Source: Paramecium pentaurelia (taxonomy: Eukaryota; Ciliophora; Oligohymenophorea; Peniculida; Parameciidae). From it: a stretch of 64,000 nt of DNA. Where the stretch lies: contig CAJJDO010000002.1 in the NCBI GenBank assembly GCA_905183005.1, positions 844,656 through 908,655 of the forward strand, written 5' to 3'. Positions 35,962 to 47,631 of this stretch are shown here, piece after piece. The notes beneath the pieces were generated by a model. It made no database searches and had not been told where the DNA came from. It saw only the letters and a program-made list of their open reading frames with translations. The position numbers and the translations under genes were made by a program. Numbering within the stretch: the first letter of the stretch is position 1; every line of letters starts with the position of its first letter.

Positions 35962-37042
35962 TCATTTAAATTTTTTTATATATTTATTCCATTCTCTTTT
36001 ATTTGATGTACATCTCTATGATTATTAAGGAGATATATTTTAGGTATCTTTATCTAAATTTTATATTCTTTAGGAATTAATAGTTAATTAATTATTTAGT
36101 TGATTATATTGATTCTCTTAATTGCTATTAGTAGTACTCCTTTATGAGTTTAATGGAGAAGTATTAATTTTCTTAGGAATTTCTTATTTCTTTTCATTAA
36201 ATACAATAGCTTCTCTTAAATTTTTATTAGTTTAAACTAATTATTTAATTTGTTAACTCTAAGTTGAAACAATCTCATTTAATTCTTATTCTGTTTATAA
36301 TAATTTTTCTTATAATGATTCAAACTATTTATTAGCTACTAAAATCATATGTTTTAATTGTTAATTTTTTTATTATAAATCCAATGAATTTAAACGTTCT
36401 TAATTTAATTCACTCATACTTTATTTAAGTTGCTATTACATTTTCTATAGAATAGATTGTTGTTCTGCTGATTGATTATGCAATAAAGTAATTTCTTAAT
36501 CAGCATCAATGAGAGTTTACTTTAAACTATTTAAGAGATTAATAGATTTTTCCATGCCTTAATAGCTCTATATATGCATAATCTAATTATTGCAATTTTA
36601 TGTATACATAAATCATTTGCATTTTTTCCAAATAAGAGATAATATAATTTTATTCTTTTGTATCTCTTATTAAATTACCAATTATTTTTATTGCCTCAAT
36701 ATAACATTTCTGAAATCCTTCAAACATTATCTCTTTTTTATCTAAAGGCTACTTTTATTAAAAACTATAATATTCTTCTTATTCTGTACTCATCACAACA
36801 GATAGTTCATTTTTCAAATTTGATGGCTTTACTTTCTATAATAATCCAATAAATTGATCTAATTCTAGTTTTAAGTTTGTATCCTTTACAATGTCTTATG
36901 ATACCAATTTTTCTAATGATTGAATTGAATGATCTGATTATAATGTTGTTATTGATTAAATAGATTGTTGATGAGTTGATTTTTTTTTTGATTAATAATA
37001 TTGTCTATCATCCTCTATACACTGTAGTTATTCTAGAGACAT
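35962..37042 (-). CDS. Coiled-coil protein, unknown function
   Basis: 351 aa after one 25-nt intron near 36597. The N-terminal half is mixed helical (FEGFQKCYIEAIKIIGNLI); the second half is long coiled coil (LQEKLLQTEQELNEIV) followed by a polar Ser/Asn/Gln tail ending in basic residues. No family recognised. It converges with the MORN gene (41 nt between stops) and lies 78 nt downstream of another small coiled-coil gene. Confidence 0.7.
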
Positions 37043-37120
37043 TTTTAACTATATACAATTTAATATCTGTTAAATAATATTAATTAATAATTTAGTTGCT
37101 ATGTATACTAAATATATAAT

Positions 37121-37668
37121 TCAATCATAAACTCTTCTAAAACCTACATGAGTTTCAACCATATTTGTATCCAACTCAACTTTAGTAGTATTTCCATTAA
37201 GAAAATCTTTATCGCAATATAAACTTGAGATTTGCATATTTAGACTTCCATAAACAGTTTATGTATCAATCTTTTATTTATTTAATTCATTATTATGTTT
37301 ATTAATCTAAATTATTGATTAATTATACATCTGAAAGTAATGTTTTAGTTATTTAATCTTCTTCTCTATATTAATTAGATTTCATTTTATGTAATTCTTC
37401 ACGTATAACATTCATATCATCTCTGCTTACCTTTAAATCATCCTTGATTTTGTTTAAAATATTCTATTTTTATATTAATACCCATTACAAATAATTTATC
37501 AATATGATCTTTAACATTCATTTACATTGAATTCTCAAAACTTTATTATACTATTTCATATTGATCTTATTATTTTTCTGTTTCTTAATTAGCATTCTTT
37601 GAATTTAGAGATGTAAGAGATTATTGATTTTATGATCCCATATGTAACCTCTTCCCATGTTTATGCAT
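37121..37668 (-). CDS. Small coiled-coil protein, unknown function
   Basis: 166 aa after introns of 25 and 22 nt. The N-terminus is basic and polar (MHKHGKRLHMGSQNQ), the middle is helical coiled coil (ILNKIKDDLKVSRDDM), and the C-terminal ~40 residues may form a short strand-rich segment (QTVYGSLNMQISSLY). No family recognised. Same strand as, and 78 nt upstream of, the preceding coiled-coil gene. Confidence 0.6.
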
Positions 37669-37846
37669 AATAATATAATTTATTAAATAAAATGCTTATA
37701 AATTTAATAATTTATAATATCAAATCAGTAATTATGAATTAATTGTCTTCTCAATAATGATTGATTTGTCAATTGATGATAATTAGATAATGTTTTATAT
37801 TTAAAATCTATAAATATATGTATTATTTATATTTAAGTAAATTATA

Positions 37847-38362
37847 TCAACATTATTTTCTAATTGAATCAAGTGGTCGCTGACCTGATGTTGAAAACTT
37901 ACTTTTTCTTGTTTCCTTCCTTGAAAATACTTAAATAGGTTCTTCAGTTTCACTTCCATCATCGTTCTTCACTTGTACTAATTCTGAAAATTGTACTTTT
38001 TTGCCTATCAGTTTTTCTGATTGAGTTTTCTAATGAATCACTTTTAGAGATGTTGAACTGTTTCGATCTGTTTGTTTTCCTAAAATTAAATCAATACTAT
38101 CAAATCCAAAGTCTGTTGTTTCGGTTTTTATTTTTTTTTGTGAATTACTTAAATATTTTTCAGGTAAACTAAATGGGTCAGAAAAGAAATCCCATTTTTT
38201 TAAGGATTCTTAACCAACTTTAGAGAGATTTTATTTATGTTCCTAAACATCTTTAAAGTAATTTGATAGTTAAGGCTAACTTGAGTTGTGTTTATGACTT
38301 GATCTAACATAATATGGCTTTTAAGGAGTTTAGAATTCAGCAAAATGGAAATCCAAATTCAT
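37847..38362 (-). CDS. Hypothetical polar protein downstream of a kinase
   Basis: Intronless, 171 aa, low-complexity and charged (Lys/Ser/Gln), with short motifs such as KKWDFFSDPFSLPEKY and KKVQFSELVQV. The latter resembles a PP1-docking RVxF-type motif (KVQF), which is only suggestive. It begins 19 nt after the TGA of the kinase on the same strand; no simple intron joins the two, so they are modelled separately, but a frameshift in the sequence could hide one longer kinase with this as its C-terminal tail. Confidence 0.55.
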
Positions 38363-38381
38363 TTTAATTATTTTTATAAAA

Positions 38382-39395
38382 TCATATCCCTTATTGAAAT
38401 TTAATTTTATTACTCGCACTCATAGCATTCTGAGCAATACTCGCTAATTGTATTGAGCAATCATTAATGTTCATTTCATTCAAATGTTATAAAACCTATT
38501 TAATATTTGGTCTTTCTTTTGGATTCATTCTTAGCATATTGTAAACCAAAGGCTGTAAATTTTTAGGCAATGTAGACAAGACTTTAGGTAATTTTGGTTA
38601 CTTATCATTAATAAATTCCAAATACATAGGTAATAATGAAACTCCTTCCCAATTTGAATCCTAATATATAAAATACAATCTTTTTTTTACATTCAAACTT
38701 CCCAAAAGTTCAGCTATTTATGACATAATCTCAATTTCTGATCTACCATCAAATAAAATTTTTCCTGTAAATAATTCTACTAATGTACAACCAAGGGACC
38801 ATATATCAATTGATGCATCATATTCTTTTAATCCAAAGAATAATTCTGGTGCCCTATAATTCTTAGTGCAAGTTTGAGGAGTCATAAAATTTCTTATCTA
38901 TGTTGAAATACCAAAATCTCCTAATTTAACTTATCCTTCTGATGTTACAAAGACATTGCTAGGTTTTATATCTCTATGAAGGATATTTTATTAATGTAAA
39001 TAATTCAAAGCTTAACATAGCTCTCTGAAGATATAGAGTTGGTAATCATTAATAGAGAATAATAGTTCATGAAGTGGTGCCATTTATTCCATCGTTAAAC
39101 ACAAGTATTTTTTGTATTCAAATTTTTCTGTGAAAGCATCGATGAAATTTACAATATTGGGATGATGTAACGTATTCAAAAACTTATATTCATTTAACTA
39201 AGTATGATCCTAAGGGTCTTATGGCTATATAAGATTAGAATTAATAAATACTTTTCTGTAATATCTTTTCAACACTAAAGGAGTGTGTTTCTTATTTGGT
39301 GGATCATTTTCTGATCTTCTTTCAATCAGGTATACTTTACCTGCATATCCTTTGAATAGACATTTGATTTTTGTATAACTCTGATTCTGCTACAT
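38382..39395 (-). CDS. CMGC-like serine/threonine protein kinase
   Basis: Intronless, 337 aa. The kinase domain fills the protein: KGYAGKVYLIE, VLKRYYR (Lys), HHPNIVNFIDAF, ILHRDIKPSNVFV, KLGDFGIST, YRAPELFFGLKEYDASIDIWSLGC and ERPNIKQVL. YRAPELFFG-type activation segments and the IDIWSLGC helix point to the CDK/MAPK/CMGC group. It is intact and probably active. It is divergently oriented to RPL19 with 371 bp between starts. Confidence 0.92.
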
Positions 39396-39766
39396 TTTAT
39401 TTGATTTTAAATTTAATTATTTTCACATTTTGTTTCAATCTTAACTCAAAAGGCATAAAAATCACAATACTCTTTTATCATTACTTATAAGTTGGGTCAC
39501 TTTTATGATGGAATAATCTATTAACTAATATAAATTTCAATAAAATTTATTGTGTATTAACTGAAATAACTGTCTAATTATTAAATATTTTAGTTATTAA
39601 ATTTAATATATGAATATTTATTCACAAAAATTTATTCAATTTCATTTGTTTTCTTAACAAATTTATATATATATGTTAAAATTTATATTCTTTTTATTTG
39701 TAATCTAATATTGCAAATGTTTAGATTAAATGAAAAAAAATTTAAAAATTTAGATATTATTTTTTA
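39396..39766. other. Divergent promoter region (kinase / RPL19)
   Basis: AT-rich spacer between divergent starts; nothing else recognised. Confidence 0.4.
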
Positions 39767-40335
39767 ATGGTTAATCTTCGTCTCTAAAAAAGATTGGCAT
39801 CTACATAATTAAAGGTTGGTATCAACAGAGTTTGGTTAGACCCAAATGAAGCAAGTGAAATCAGTCTTGCTAATTCAAGAATGTCAATTAGAAAATTAAT
39901 TAAAGATGGTTTGATTATGAGAAGATTGAGAACAATTCATTCAAGAGCTAGAGCAAGAAGATACCTTGAAGCAAAGAGAAGAGGCAGACACACTGGAACT
40001 GGTAAAAGAAGAGGTACAAGAGAGGCAAGAATGCCAACTAAAGTTCTTTGGATTAGAAGACAAAGAGTATTAAGAAGATTGCTCAGAAAATATAGAGCTG
40101 CAAAGAAAATTGATAGATAATAGTAAATAATGTTAAATAATTTAGATATCATGAATTTTATTTGGCTTCAAAAGGTAATCAATACAAAAACAAAAAAGTT
40201 CTTATTGAGGCAATTCATGAAACTAAATAAGAAAAAGTTAGAGTTGATAAAATAGAGAAAGAATAAAATGATAGAAGAGAAAAAAATAAAGCTTAAAGAA
40301 CCAAGAAAACCTAAAACAAATTTGCTGCTGAATGA
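39767..40335 (+). CDS. RPL19: 60S ribosomal protein L19 (eL19)
   Basis: Large-subunit protein taking part in an inter-subunit bridge. 181 aa after one 23-nt intron at about 40121. Diagnostic stretches: LQKRLASTQLKVGINRVWLD, ISLANSRMSIRKLIKDGLI, RRGRHTGTGKRRGTREARMP, LWIRRQRVLRRLLRKYRAAK; after the intron come YHEFYLASKGNQYKNKKVL and the basic helical tail. Without the intron the tail would be lost in a wrong frame. Confidence 0.97.
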
Positions 40336-40507
40336 TATTTACATATTTAGTACAATAATAAATAAATTGTTATCATAATAATATAATTGATTGTATGGTG
40401 TTCTAGACATCTAACACTTTAAGGTATATATAATGTAGTTATTAATTAAATTATGTAATGATTCCTATTTTCTATATTAAAAAAAGATTTAAATTAATTT
40501 TTAGACA

Positions 40508-41059
40508 ATGGTAACTATAACAATTAAATAAAGGCTGACGCAAAACCATAATCTGTTCAATAACCAAAAGGCAAAAAAGGAAAGAAAACTGGAGAAGAAA
40601 CTGTTTAATAAGTAGTAGCTACATTAGGACCAAATGTGGCAGGAAATGAATTAGTATTTGGAGTGGCTCACATCTTATCTACATGGAATGACACTTTTAT
40701 TCATATCACTGATTTGACAGGAAGAGAAACATTAGCTAGAGTAACTGGTGGAATGAAAGTTAAATCAGATAGAGAAGAATCATCACCATATGCAGCCATG
40801 CAAGCAGCCAAAGATGTTTATGAGAAATTGAAAACACTTAAAATTAATGCTTTACATATTAAATTAAGAGCAAGAGGAGGTATCAAAAATATTAATTATT
40901 TATTTAGGTGTTGATACAAGATAACCAGGACCAGGTGCTTAAGCTGCATTGAGAGCATTGGCTCGTCTTGGACTTAAAATAGGTAGAATTGAAGATGTTA
41001 CTCCTATACCAACTGACTCAACAAGAAGACCTGGAGGTAGAAGAGGAAGAAGATTATGA
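40508..41059 (+). CDS. RPS14: 40S ribosomal protein S14 (uS11), copy 1
   Basis: Small-subunit platform protein. About 166 aa after introns of 23 and 28 nt. The first intron begins immediately after the start ATG, so exon 1 of the CDS is only three bases; without it the frame does not reach the conserved core. Core motifs: FGVAHILSTWNDTFIHITDL, TGGMKVKSDREESSPYAAM, INALHIKLRARGG, TRQPGPGAQAALRALAR, and the terminal IGRIEDVTPIPTDSTRR...GRRGRRL. The N-terminal Lys/Gly-rich extension is typical of eukaryotes. An identical copy follows across the N. Confidence 0.97.
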
Positions 41060-41108
41060 AAAAGTAATATACACATACAGTAAAATAAATGTACATATTA
41101 ATTAAAAT

Positions 41109-41460
41109 ATGATATTTGATCTCTAACCACCATCTCCTTCATTATCTCCTAATTCTAAAACTAGATTTTATTAGGAACAACTCGATAAGGCTCATGAGAT
41201 TATTGATCAATTAGAATATCTACTTTAAGAAAAAGAGCATCAAAAAAAATTTCATTAGACGACTTACAACAATATACAAATTCCAACTCTTTAATTGAAT
41301 ACAAAATTATCAGATATAATTGGTGAAAGATCTAAGAGTTATGTGACAACACCCTTATAATATTCTACACCAAGAGATAGAAGGGCAAGATTGTCAATGG
41401 GAGGTTAAACATCAGCAAGATTTGTAGATGAAATGAAAAGTAGGCATTCAGAACTCATAT
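41109..41460 (+). CDS. Coiled-coil protein, 5' part only (truncated at the N)
   Basis: Identical to the first 352 nt of the complete gene at 42191. It is cut off by the N at 41461, after which RPS14 sequence restarts. This is most simply the end of one contig rather than a real truncated gene. Confidence 0.7.
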
Positions 41461-41461
41461 N
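41461..41461. other. Single ambiguous base N at a repeat junction
   Basis: The only non-ACGT base seen. It lies exactly between the two copies of the 1,081-bp direct repeat, as expected where two overlapping contigs were concatenated instead of merged. Confidence 0.95.
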
Positions 41462-42542
41462 AATATAATTGATTGTATGGTGTTCTAGACATCTAACACT
41501 TTAAGGTATATATAATGTAGTTATTAATTAAATTATGTAATGATTCCTATTTTCTATATTAAAAAAAGATTTAAATTAATTTTTAGACAATGGTAACTAT
41601 AACAATTAAATAAAGGCTGACGCAAAACCATAATCTGTTCAATAACCAAAAGGCAAAAAAGGAAAGAAAACTGGAGAAGAAACTGTTTAATAAGTAGTAG
41701 CTACATTAGGACCAAATGTGGCAGGAAATGAATTAGTATTTGGAGTGGCTCACATCTTATCTACATGGAATGACACTTTTATTCATATCACTGATTTGAC
41801 AGGAAGAGAAACATTAGCTAGAGTAACTGGTGGAATGAAAGTTAAATCAGATAGAGAAGAATCATCACCATATGCAGCCATGCAAGCAGCCAAAGATGTT
41901 TATGAGAAATTGAAAACACTTAAAATTAATGCTTTACATATTAAATTAAGAGCAAGAGGAGGTATCAAAAATATTAATTATTTATTTAGGTGTTGATACA
42001 AGATAACCAGGACCAGGTGCTTAAGCTGCATTGAGAGCATTGGCTCGTCTTGGACTTAAAATAGGTAGAATTGAAGATGTTACTCCTATACCAACTGACT
42101 CAACAAGAAGACCTGGAGGTAGAAGAGGAAGAAGATTATGAAAAAGTAATATACACATACAGTAAAATAAATGTACATATTAATTAAAATATGATATTTG
42201 ATCTCTAACCACCATCTCCTTCATTATCTCCTAATTCTAAAACTAGATTTTATTAGGAACAACTCGATAAGGCTCATGAGATTATTGATCAATTAGAATA
42301 TCTACTTTAAGAAAAAGAGCATCAAAAAAAATTTCATTAGACGACTTACAACAATATACAAATTCCAACTCTTTAATTGAATACAAAATTATCAGATATA
42401 ATTGGTGAAAGATCTAAGAGTTATGTGACAACACCCTTATAATATTCTACACCAAGAGATAGAAGGGCAAGATTGTCAATGGGAGGTTAAACATCAGCAA
42501 GATTTGTAGATGAAATGAAAAGTAGGCATTCAGAACTCATAT
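41462..42542 (+). repeat. Second copy of the exact 1,081-bp direct repeat
   Basis: Offset from the first copy by 1,082 bp (1,081 plus the N). After 42542 the sequence continues uniquely into the rest of the coiled-coil gene. Confidence 0.95.
41590..42141 (+). CDS. RPS14: 40S ribosomal protein S14 (uS11), copy 2
   Basis: Exact duplicate of the gene at 40508, introns and flanks included. Paramecium does carry recent gene duplicates, but zero divergence in introns, spacer and coding sequence, with an N at the boundary, makes an assembly duplicate much more likely than a second locus. Confidence 0.85.
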
Positions 42543-43259
42543 TATAATATAAGGAAGATAATATATAGAGAGAGTAAAAAAATAAAGAATTAAATGATCA
42601 AATTTAAGAATTAAAATCAGAATTGTTATATTGCTAAGAAAAACAATCTATTACAAAAAAAGAAAAAAAATAAACAGAGCAGAAATTAGAGATTTTGGAT
42701 AATCAAATATAAAATATTCAAATGTAATTATTACTATCTAAAGAGAAAGGATAGTAAATATAATAAAAGATCAAAGAAATTAATTAAATAGATAATAAAA
42801 TAAAGGAAGAATAAGAAGAATTAGAAAATAATAAAGTATAATAGTACAATCAAATATCAGAATAAGATAAATAACAATTATAAGAATAAACACTTAATTC
42901 TTAAGTATAATAGAAAATATAAAATAAAAGCAGTAATAAAAAATTATTAGGTTCTTTGTAAAAAGAGATTTAATTATTGGAAAATAAGAAATAAGAACTT
43001 TACAATTAAACAACAATCTCTAAATTTGAAGAAAAGTAGATTGAAGTTAAAGAAGATCATTTTAATGATTAATAAAATTTAGTTGTAAATAATATTAGTA
43101 ATATAGATTGAGGTTCCGTAAAATCAAAATATTGTATTACCATCAGAATCTGGAGATTAAGTGAATACATTTACAGAAGAAGATATCCATTCTATTAAAT
43201 CTTTTAGAGTTAAGGGACATAGAAAAAATAGAAGTTGTGAATCATGTTAAATCTTCTGA
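42191..43259 (+). CDS. Gln-rich coiled-coil protein, unknown function
   Basis: 348 aa after one 22-nt intron near 43082. The N-terminus is Pro/Ser-rich (LQPPSPSLSPNSKTRF) and the section around PLQYSTPRDRRARLSMGG looks like a disordered, phosphorylatable region. The remainder is extremely Gln/Lys/Glu-rich coiled coil in which many Gln are TAA/TAG. The tail is acidic then basic, ending CESCQIF, which could be palmitoylated or prenylation-like but does not fit a strict CaaX box. No family recognised. Confidence 0.7.
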
Positions 43260-43287
43260 TTTTATAATATAGTTTTAATTAATTTTT

Positions 43288-44682
43288 ATGATTATTGATA
43301 ACGAAAAATAATAGATACGAGACCTGTTTGCAAACGATCAAAAGTATGTATAAAATGAAAAAAAATTACAAAATGATTTTGTTGTATAAATGCAAGTTGC
43401 AAAATATGATTCTAAAAACAGAGATGATCCATTATTAATACATGCAGGTCTAAATTTTATATTATAACCTTAGGTCTTACTGAATAGAAACAATCTGTTT
43501 TTATAATATAAGGAAAATTATAGACTGATAATAATGTTAAATCAATTACTTATTATATGATCTCTTAATTGTAGAATTAAAAAAATTAGTAACTATTCCA
43601 TAATATTACTTAGAGAATTTTTCATTATCTATATAAATACAGAATTGAAAACTTATTTGAATCTATCAAAATTTTATTCAATCTTTAAAGAATTTCCTTG
43701 TGTTTATTTTGAAAACTTATAAAAAATATTCATATTGCATGGAAATATTTTTATAAAATCATGGTTTTGGTTTCAAAGTAGTGTTTAAATAAAAATATTG
43801 AAATCAAAAACCATTTATCTGGAAAAGTATCTTTATCATAAAATAATAGAGTTGTATAATTACTAAATTATCAGTTTTTTAAAAAATAACAATTTGAGAA
43901 AATGCCTGCATATTGTAAAGATTCTTCTTATCAATAACTTTAATAGGCATTTATTGGAAATTAACAATAAGATATTTGTTTCCAATAATGTCAAAATTAA
44001 CTATATGATCTTGAATTGGATTAGTATGAGTTTACAAACAAAGGAATACCAATTATACTTGATCTATGCATTACTAAATTATTATAGGATCCTTAAAACA
44101 TTCAACAAGAAGGAATATTTAGGTTATGTTCTGCATAAACTTAAGACAAACAGTTTGAAAATTATTTAATATAAAAATAGTATTCAGAAATACTAGATTT
44201 TGAGAATGTCATAGTTATTGCGAATTTTATTAAGAGAGTTCTAGATAAATTAAAATACTCAGTTGTTCCATATTAATATTATAATTAAATATATTCAATG
44301 AAACAATATTCTATTGAAGAAGCCTAGGTATTGATTAAGTAATTTCCAAATTTGAATAGAAACTTATTTACTTTAATTATACTAATGCTATAAAATGTGG
44401 CTTAATATTCTCAAATTAATAAAATGGGTCCAAGTAATTTAGCTATTGTATTTGGAATAAGTTTATGTAGACCATAATAATATGATTAAGCTAATGTTTA
44501 AGAATAATATTTGAAGTATCATTTAATAAAGTATATTTAGAATTAAAATTGTAAATTAATTTATTTAATTCATAATTGAAAATGCTTCCTAAATATTTCC
44601 AAACTAGAAAATAAGTGATTTTTTACTTGAAACTGGAGTTGAGTAAAATGATTATTAATAAGAGGAAATATAATAATAATGA
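43288..44682 (+). CDS. CRAL-TRIO + RhoGAP protein (ARHGAP1/p50RhoGAP-like)
   Basis: 433 aa after introns of 26, 19, 23 and 25 nt; only this set gives continuous homology and an exact codon count. The N-terminal half is SEC14/BCH-like (QSVFIIQGKLQ, YLNLSKFYSIFKEFPCVYF, LQKIFILHGNIFIKSWFWF). The C-terminal half is a RhoGAP domain: GIPIILDLCITKLL, QEGIFRLCSA with the catalytic arginine finger, VIANFIKRVLDKL, MGPSNLAIVFGISLCRP and FIIENASQIF. It should switch off a Rho/Rac GTPase at membranes. The 19-nt intron (near 43571) is at the lower limit for the group. Confidence 0.88.
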
Positions 44683-44785
44683 TAAAATTATAGTATATCA
44701 TATATTTCACTCATTTTAAAAGTATTTTTTAATAAATAAATTATTATAAATTATTTTTAAAATATAAAATTTTCTTTATCATAAA

Positions 44786-45127
44786 ATGAAATACGGGATA
44801 TTTGTATTGCTTCTATTTAGAGTTTATAGTCAAAACATAATAACTTCGATAAAAAATTATACAAATGGAATAATATAATCTTAAGTCACATAATAAAATT
44901 TAATGGAAATAGCTCCTTTGTTATTACCTTTGGGAATCATATTTATCTTATTATTTTAGTTAATAAAATATTGTTTCAGAAGACAAATATTATATGATTA
45001 ATTACCTTAAAGTGAATAATAAGCTAATAAAAATAACAATAAGAAAATAAAAATACCTATTAAACATAAATTACAATTGATTTTAATGAGATATTATTGT
45101 TAATTGATGAGATTATTGACTATGTGA
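44786..45127 (+). CDS. Small single-pass membrane protein with signal peptide
   Basis: Intronless, 113 aa. A hydrophobic start (MKYGIFVLLLFRVYS) looks like a cleavable signal peptide, followed by a ~35-residue polar segment with an NYT N-glycosylation site, one TM helix (LLLPLGIIFILLFQLI) and a basic cytosolic tail. No family recognised. The length is short, but the architecture argues against a chance frame. It is convergent with the RING/kelch gene (39 nt between stops). Confidence 0.6.
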
Positions 45128-45166
45128 TTAAAAGTTTAACTATTAATTATATATCTAAATATTAAT

Positions 45167-47311
45167 TCAAAATTAAAATAATCCACCAGCCTATTAATTG
45201 TATGCATAATCTTCTAAATCATCTAGTTCTTCACTTTAAGCATCTTAATTAAATGAATCATTTTCAAAAGACACCTATTCTTCAAATTTATATTTTTAGT
45301 ATTATTGTTACTATAATAAAAAATAGATTTTACTTTTTATTAATTATGTTTCAATAGATTTGAGACAGAATTAGAACTATTTATTTCAAAGGTTAAAGCA
45401 CTACACCATGAATCCAAATTATCTTGAACTAATTAATCATAACTCCTATATAAGAATTATTTTAATAATTTACTTTAAATTCACCCATACTTATTAACTT
45501 AAGGAGTATTTTTCAATAGATTAATTATTGCCTCCACAAGCATATAAACTATTATCAAAAATAACCAATTTATTCCTCAAATCTCTTCCTTCATTCATTC
45601 TACTCAAAGTTTTAACTACTTATTCATTAACATCATAAACTTATAAATCATATGAAAAACCTTGATTTGATCTAAAATTAATAATTTTTATAATACTTAC
45701 CCTCCTCCTAAAATAAGAATCTTATTATCATCATAAGATATAGCAGCAGCATTACTAAATCCTTATTTAAATTTAACATCTAAAACTTTCCATTAATTTT
45801 CTTTTACTGAATATCTTTCAATTGTATTCAATCTTTCTCTTCCATCAAAACCTCCAAATACATAAATATATTTATTAATAGCTGCTGCTGCTGCAAAAGC
45901 ACATTTTTATTTTTATAATGGATCTATTATTTTCCATTCATCTGAAACTAAACTATATTTTTCACAACATGACAACATTTATTTAGCAGATCCATCATAT
46001 CTAAATATTTAATTAATAATAATACCCTCCTATAGCATATACAAATCCATCAAGATATACACATGCATGCTCTTTTCTTGGAAAGTACATACTTTTTAAT
46101 GCTTAAGATTAAAATCCTTTAGATGGTGATATTAACATTGTATTTCTACTAACTCCACCTCCAGTAATAATTATATCACCACTTGGTAAACTTACAGCTG
46201 CTGCATAATAATTGTATTCTAATGTATTCTATTATATATATTTGATATACATTTGGCATTTGTTTAAATGTCCATTCATTATTTTCAATGTTATATATTA
46301 ATATTTTATGTTTATCACCAAAAAAGCATATTTATGGATTTGATACATCTTTCTTAAATTAACCAAATTTTAAAATTTCATTAATTAATTTCTAATCAAA
46401 AACTAACTTTGGTAATTTCTTTATCTCACTAATCTTTAATTACTTTTATTAAGCAACATCTCTATCTACTTATTCTTCTAAATCATCAATTTCCTTTATA
46501 AGATCATTATTTTTCAATGCTTTTACTCCTTCTATTCAATTAATTAATTATATATACTTAGTTCTCCTTATTTTTAATCTAATTTTGTAGTTAAACTTGC
46601 CATATTTGTTAATAAAGATTAATTAAATGCTAGTTCTTAATCTATCTATTCACATTCAGTATTAAATATTTTTAATTACTAATCTCTCAATTCTTACTTT
46701 CTTTATTCAACTTTTTTAATTAATCGATCAAATTGTTCATCTAATTATTGCATCTAAAAATTTGATATATTCAATACCAATTTAACATTTTCCAATTGTA
46801 ATTATTCTTTACAATTATCAAATCCTTTTACTTACTTTTCCAAAATCTCAAATTAAGTTTGTAATTTCGATTAGATCTTTCCTAATCGATTTTATTATAA
46901 AGAAACTAATCAATATATTATTATGATACCTGAATGTTCATATTTGAAAAACTTATGACCATAATGTTCTGCAATACATTCAGTGCACATATTTGATTAA
47001 TCATCTTCACAAAAAAATTATAATGGAAGTTTTGTATGTATTGGACATAATTCGAATTTTTTTCTAATTATTATGCTATTAATTTACTATACTTCCAAAT
47101 GCTTGGAAGCCAAATCCATAGCCACATAATTTTTACTTAATAAATGTGGTTTTACATGTGGTTCATGCTTTGTTCTACAAAGAGGACATTCTATTCTCTT
47201 ATTTACATTATAGATTGATTCAAGACATATGGAACAGTAAGTATGACCACAAAGTAGATTTCTTGCCACTCTATTTTGAGCATACAATTCCCAACACATT
47301 GGACATTCCAT
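45167..47311 (-). CDS. TRIM-like RING / B-box / coiled-coil / kelch protein
   Basis: About 655 aa after seven introns of 22-29 nt. Domain order: an N-terminal C3HC4 RING (CPMCWELY...CGHTYCSICLESI...CPLCRTKH), a B-box (CPIHTKLPLQFFCEDD..CTECIAEHYGHKF), a coiled coil, then kelch beta-propeller repeats (SGDIIITGGG, GFVYAIGGYYDG-like, YIYVFGGFDGRERLNTIERY, NKILILGGGSNQG, NSLYACGGNNQSIEKY). It is a predicted ubiquitin E3 ligase with a kelch substrate-binding domain. Between RING and B-box the frame passes two TAG/TAA Gln codons without an intron; the spliced length works only if this segment is kept. The tail is acidic. Confidence 0.9.
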
Positions 47312-47631
47312 TATTTTATTTAAATTATTTATATTCCTCTAATTCTTTTATTTATTAAAATTCTTATTTATCATAACACATATTGTTCAAAATATTATTT
47401 TATAATCTTTAAAAAATATATGATTTACAAATATATATAATTATTTAAATTTCTTTATTATATATATTACCATAAAATAATAGAATTTCTTGTAAATACA
47501 TAATTATCTATATTAATTTATGTTAATAATAAATGAGAGATTTTTTAAGAAAACTAAAATAAACTAGATCATTTTATAAATAATAATTAACTAACAATTA
47601 CAATGATATAAAACAATCAACATAATTAGAA
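47312..47631. other. Intergenic, nothing recognised
   Basis: AT-rich spacer between the start of the RING/kelch gene and the stop of the rhomboid-like gene (both minus). Confidence 0.4.

Larger units (their letters stand above)
40380..41460 (+). repeat. First copy of an exact 1,081-bp direct repeat
   Basis: Identical by eye, base for base, to 41462-42542. It contains all of RPS14 and the first ~117 codons of the following gene. The copy ends exactly at the ambiguous base N at 41461. Confidence 0.95.

Noticed and set aside
43894..44169. Plus-strand 91-codon ORF inside the CRAL-TRIO/RhoGAP gene
   Set aside because: Its frame would skip the RhoGAP signature; introns at 43571 and about 43830 put the conserved residues in the other frame.
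47060..47125. A 29-nt intron between RING and B-box in the kelch protein
   Set aside because: Removing it breaks the reading frame by one base; keeping it gives an in-frame path through TAG/TAA glutamine codons and an exact gene length.
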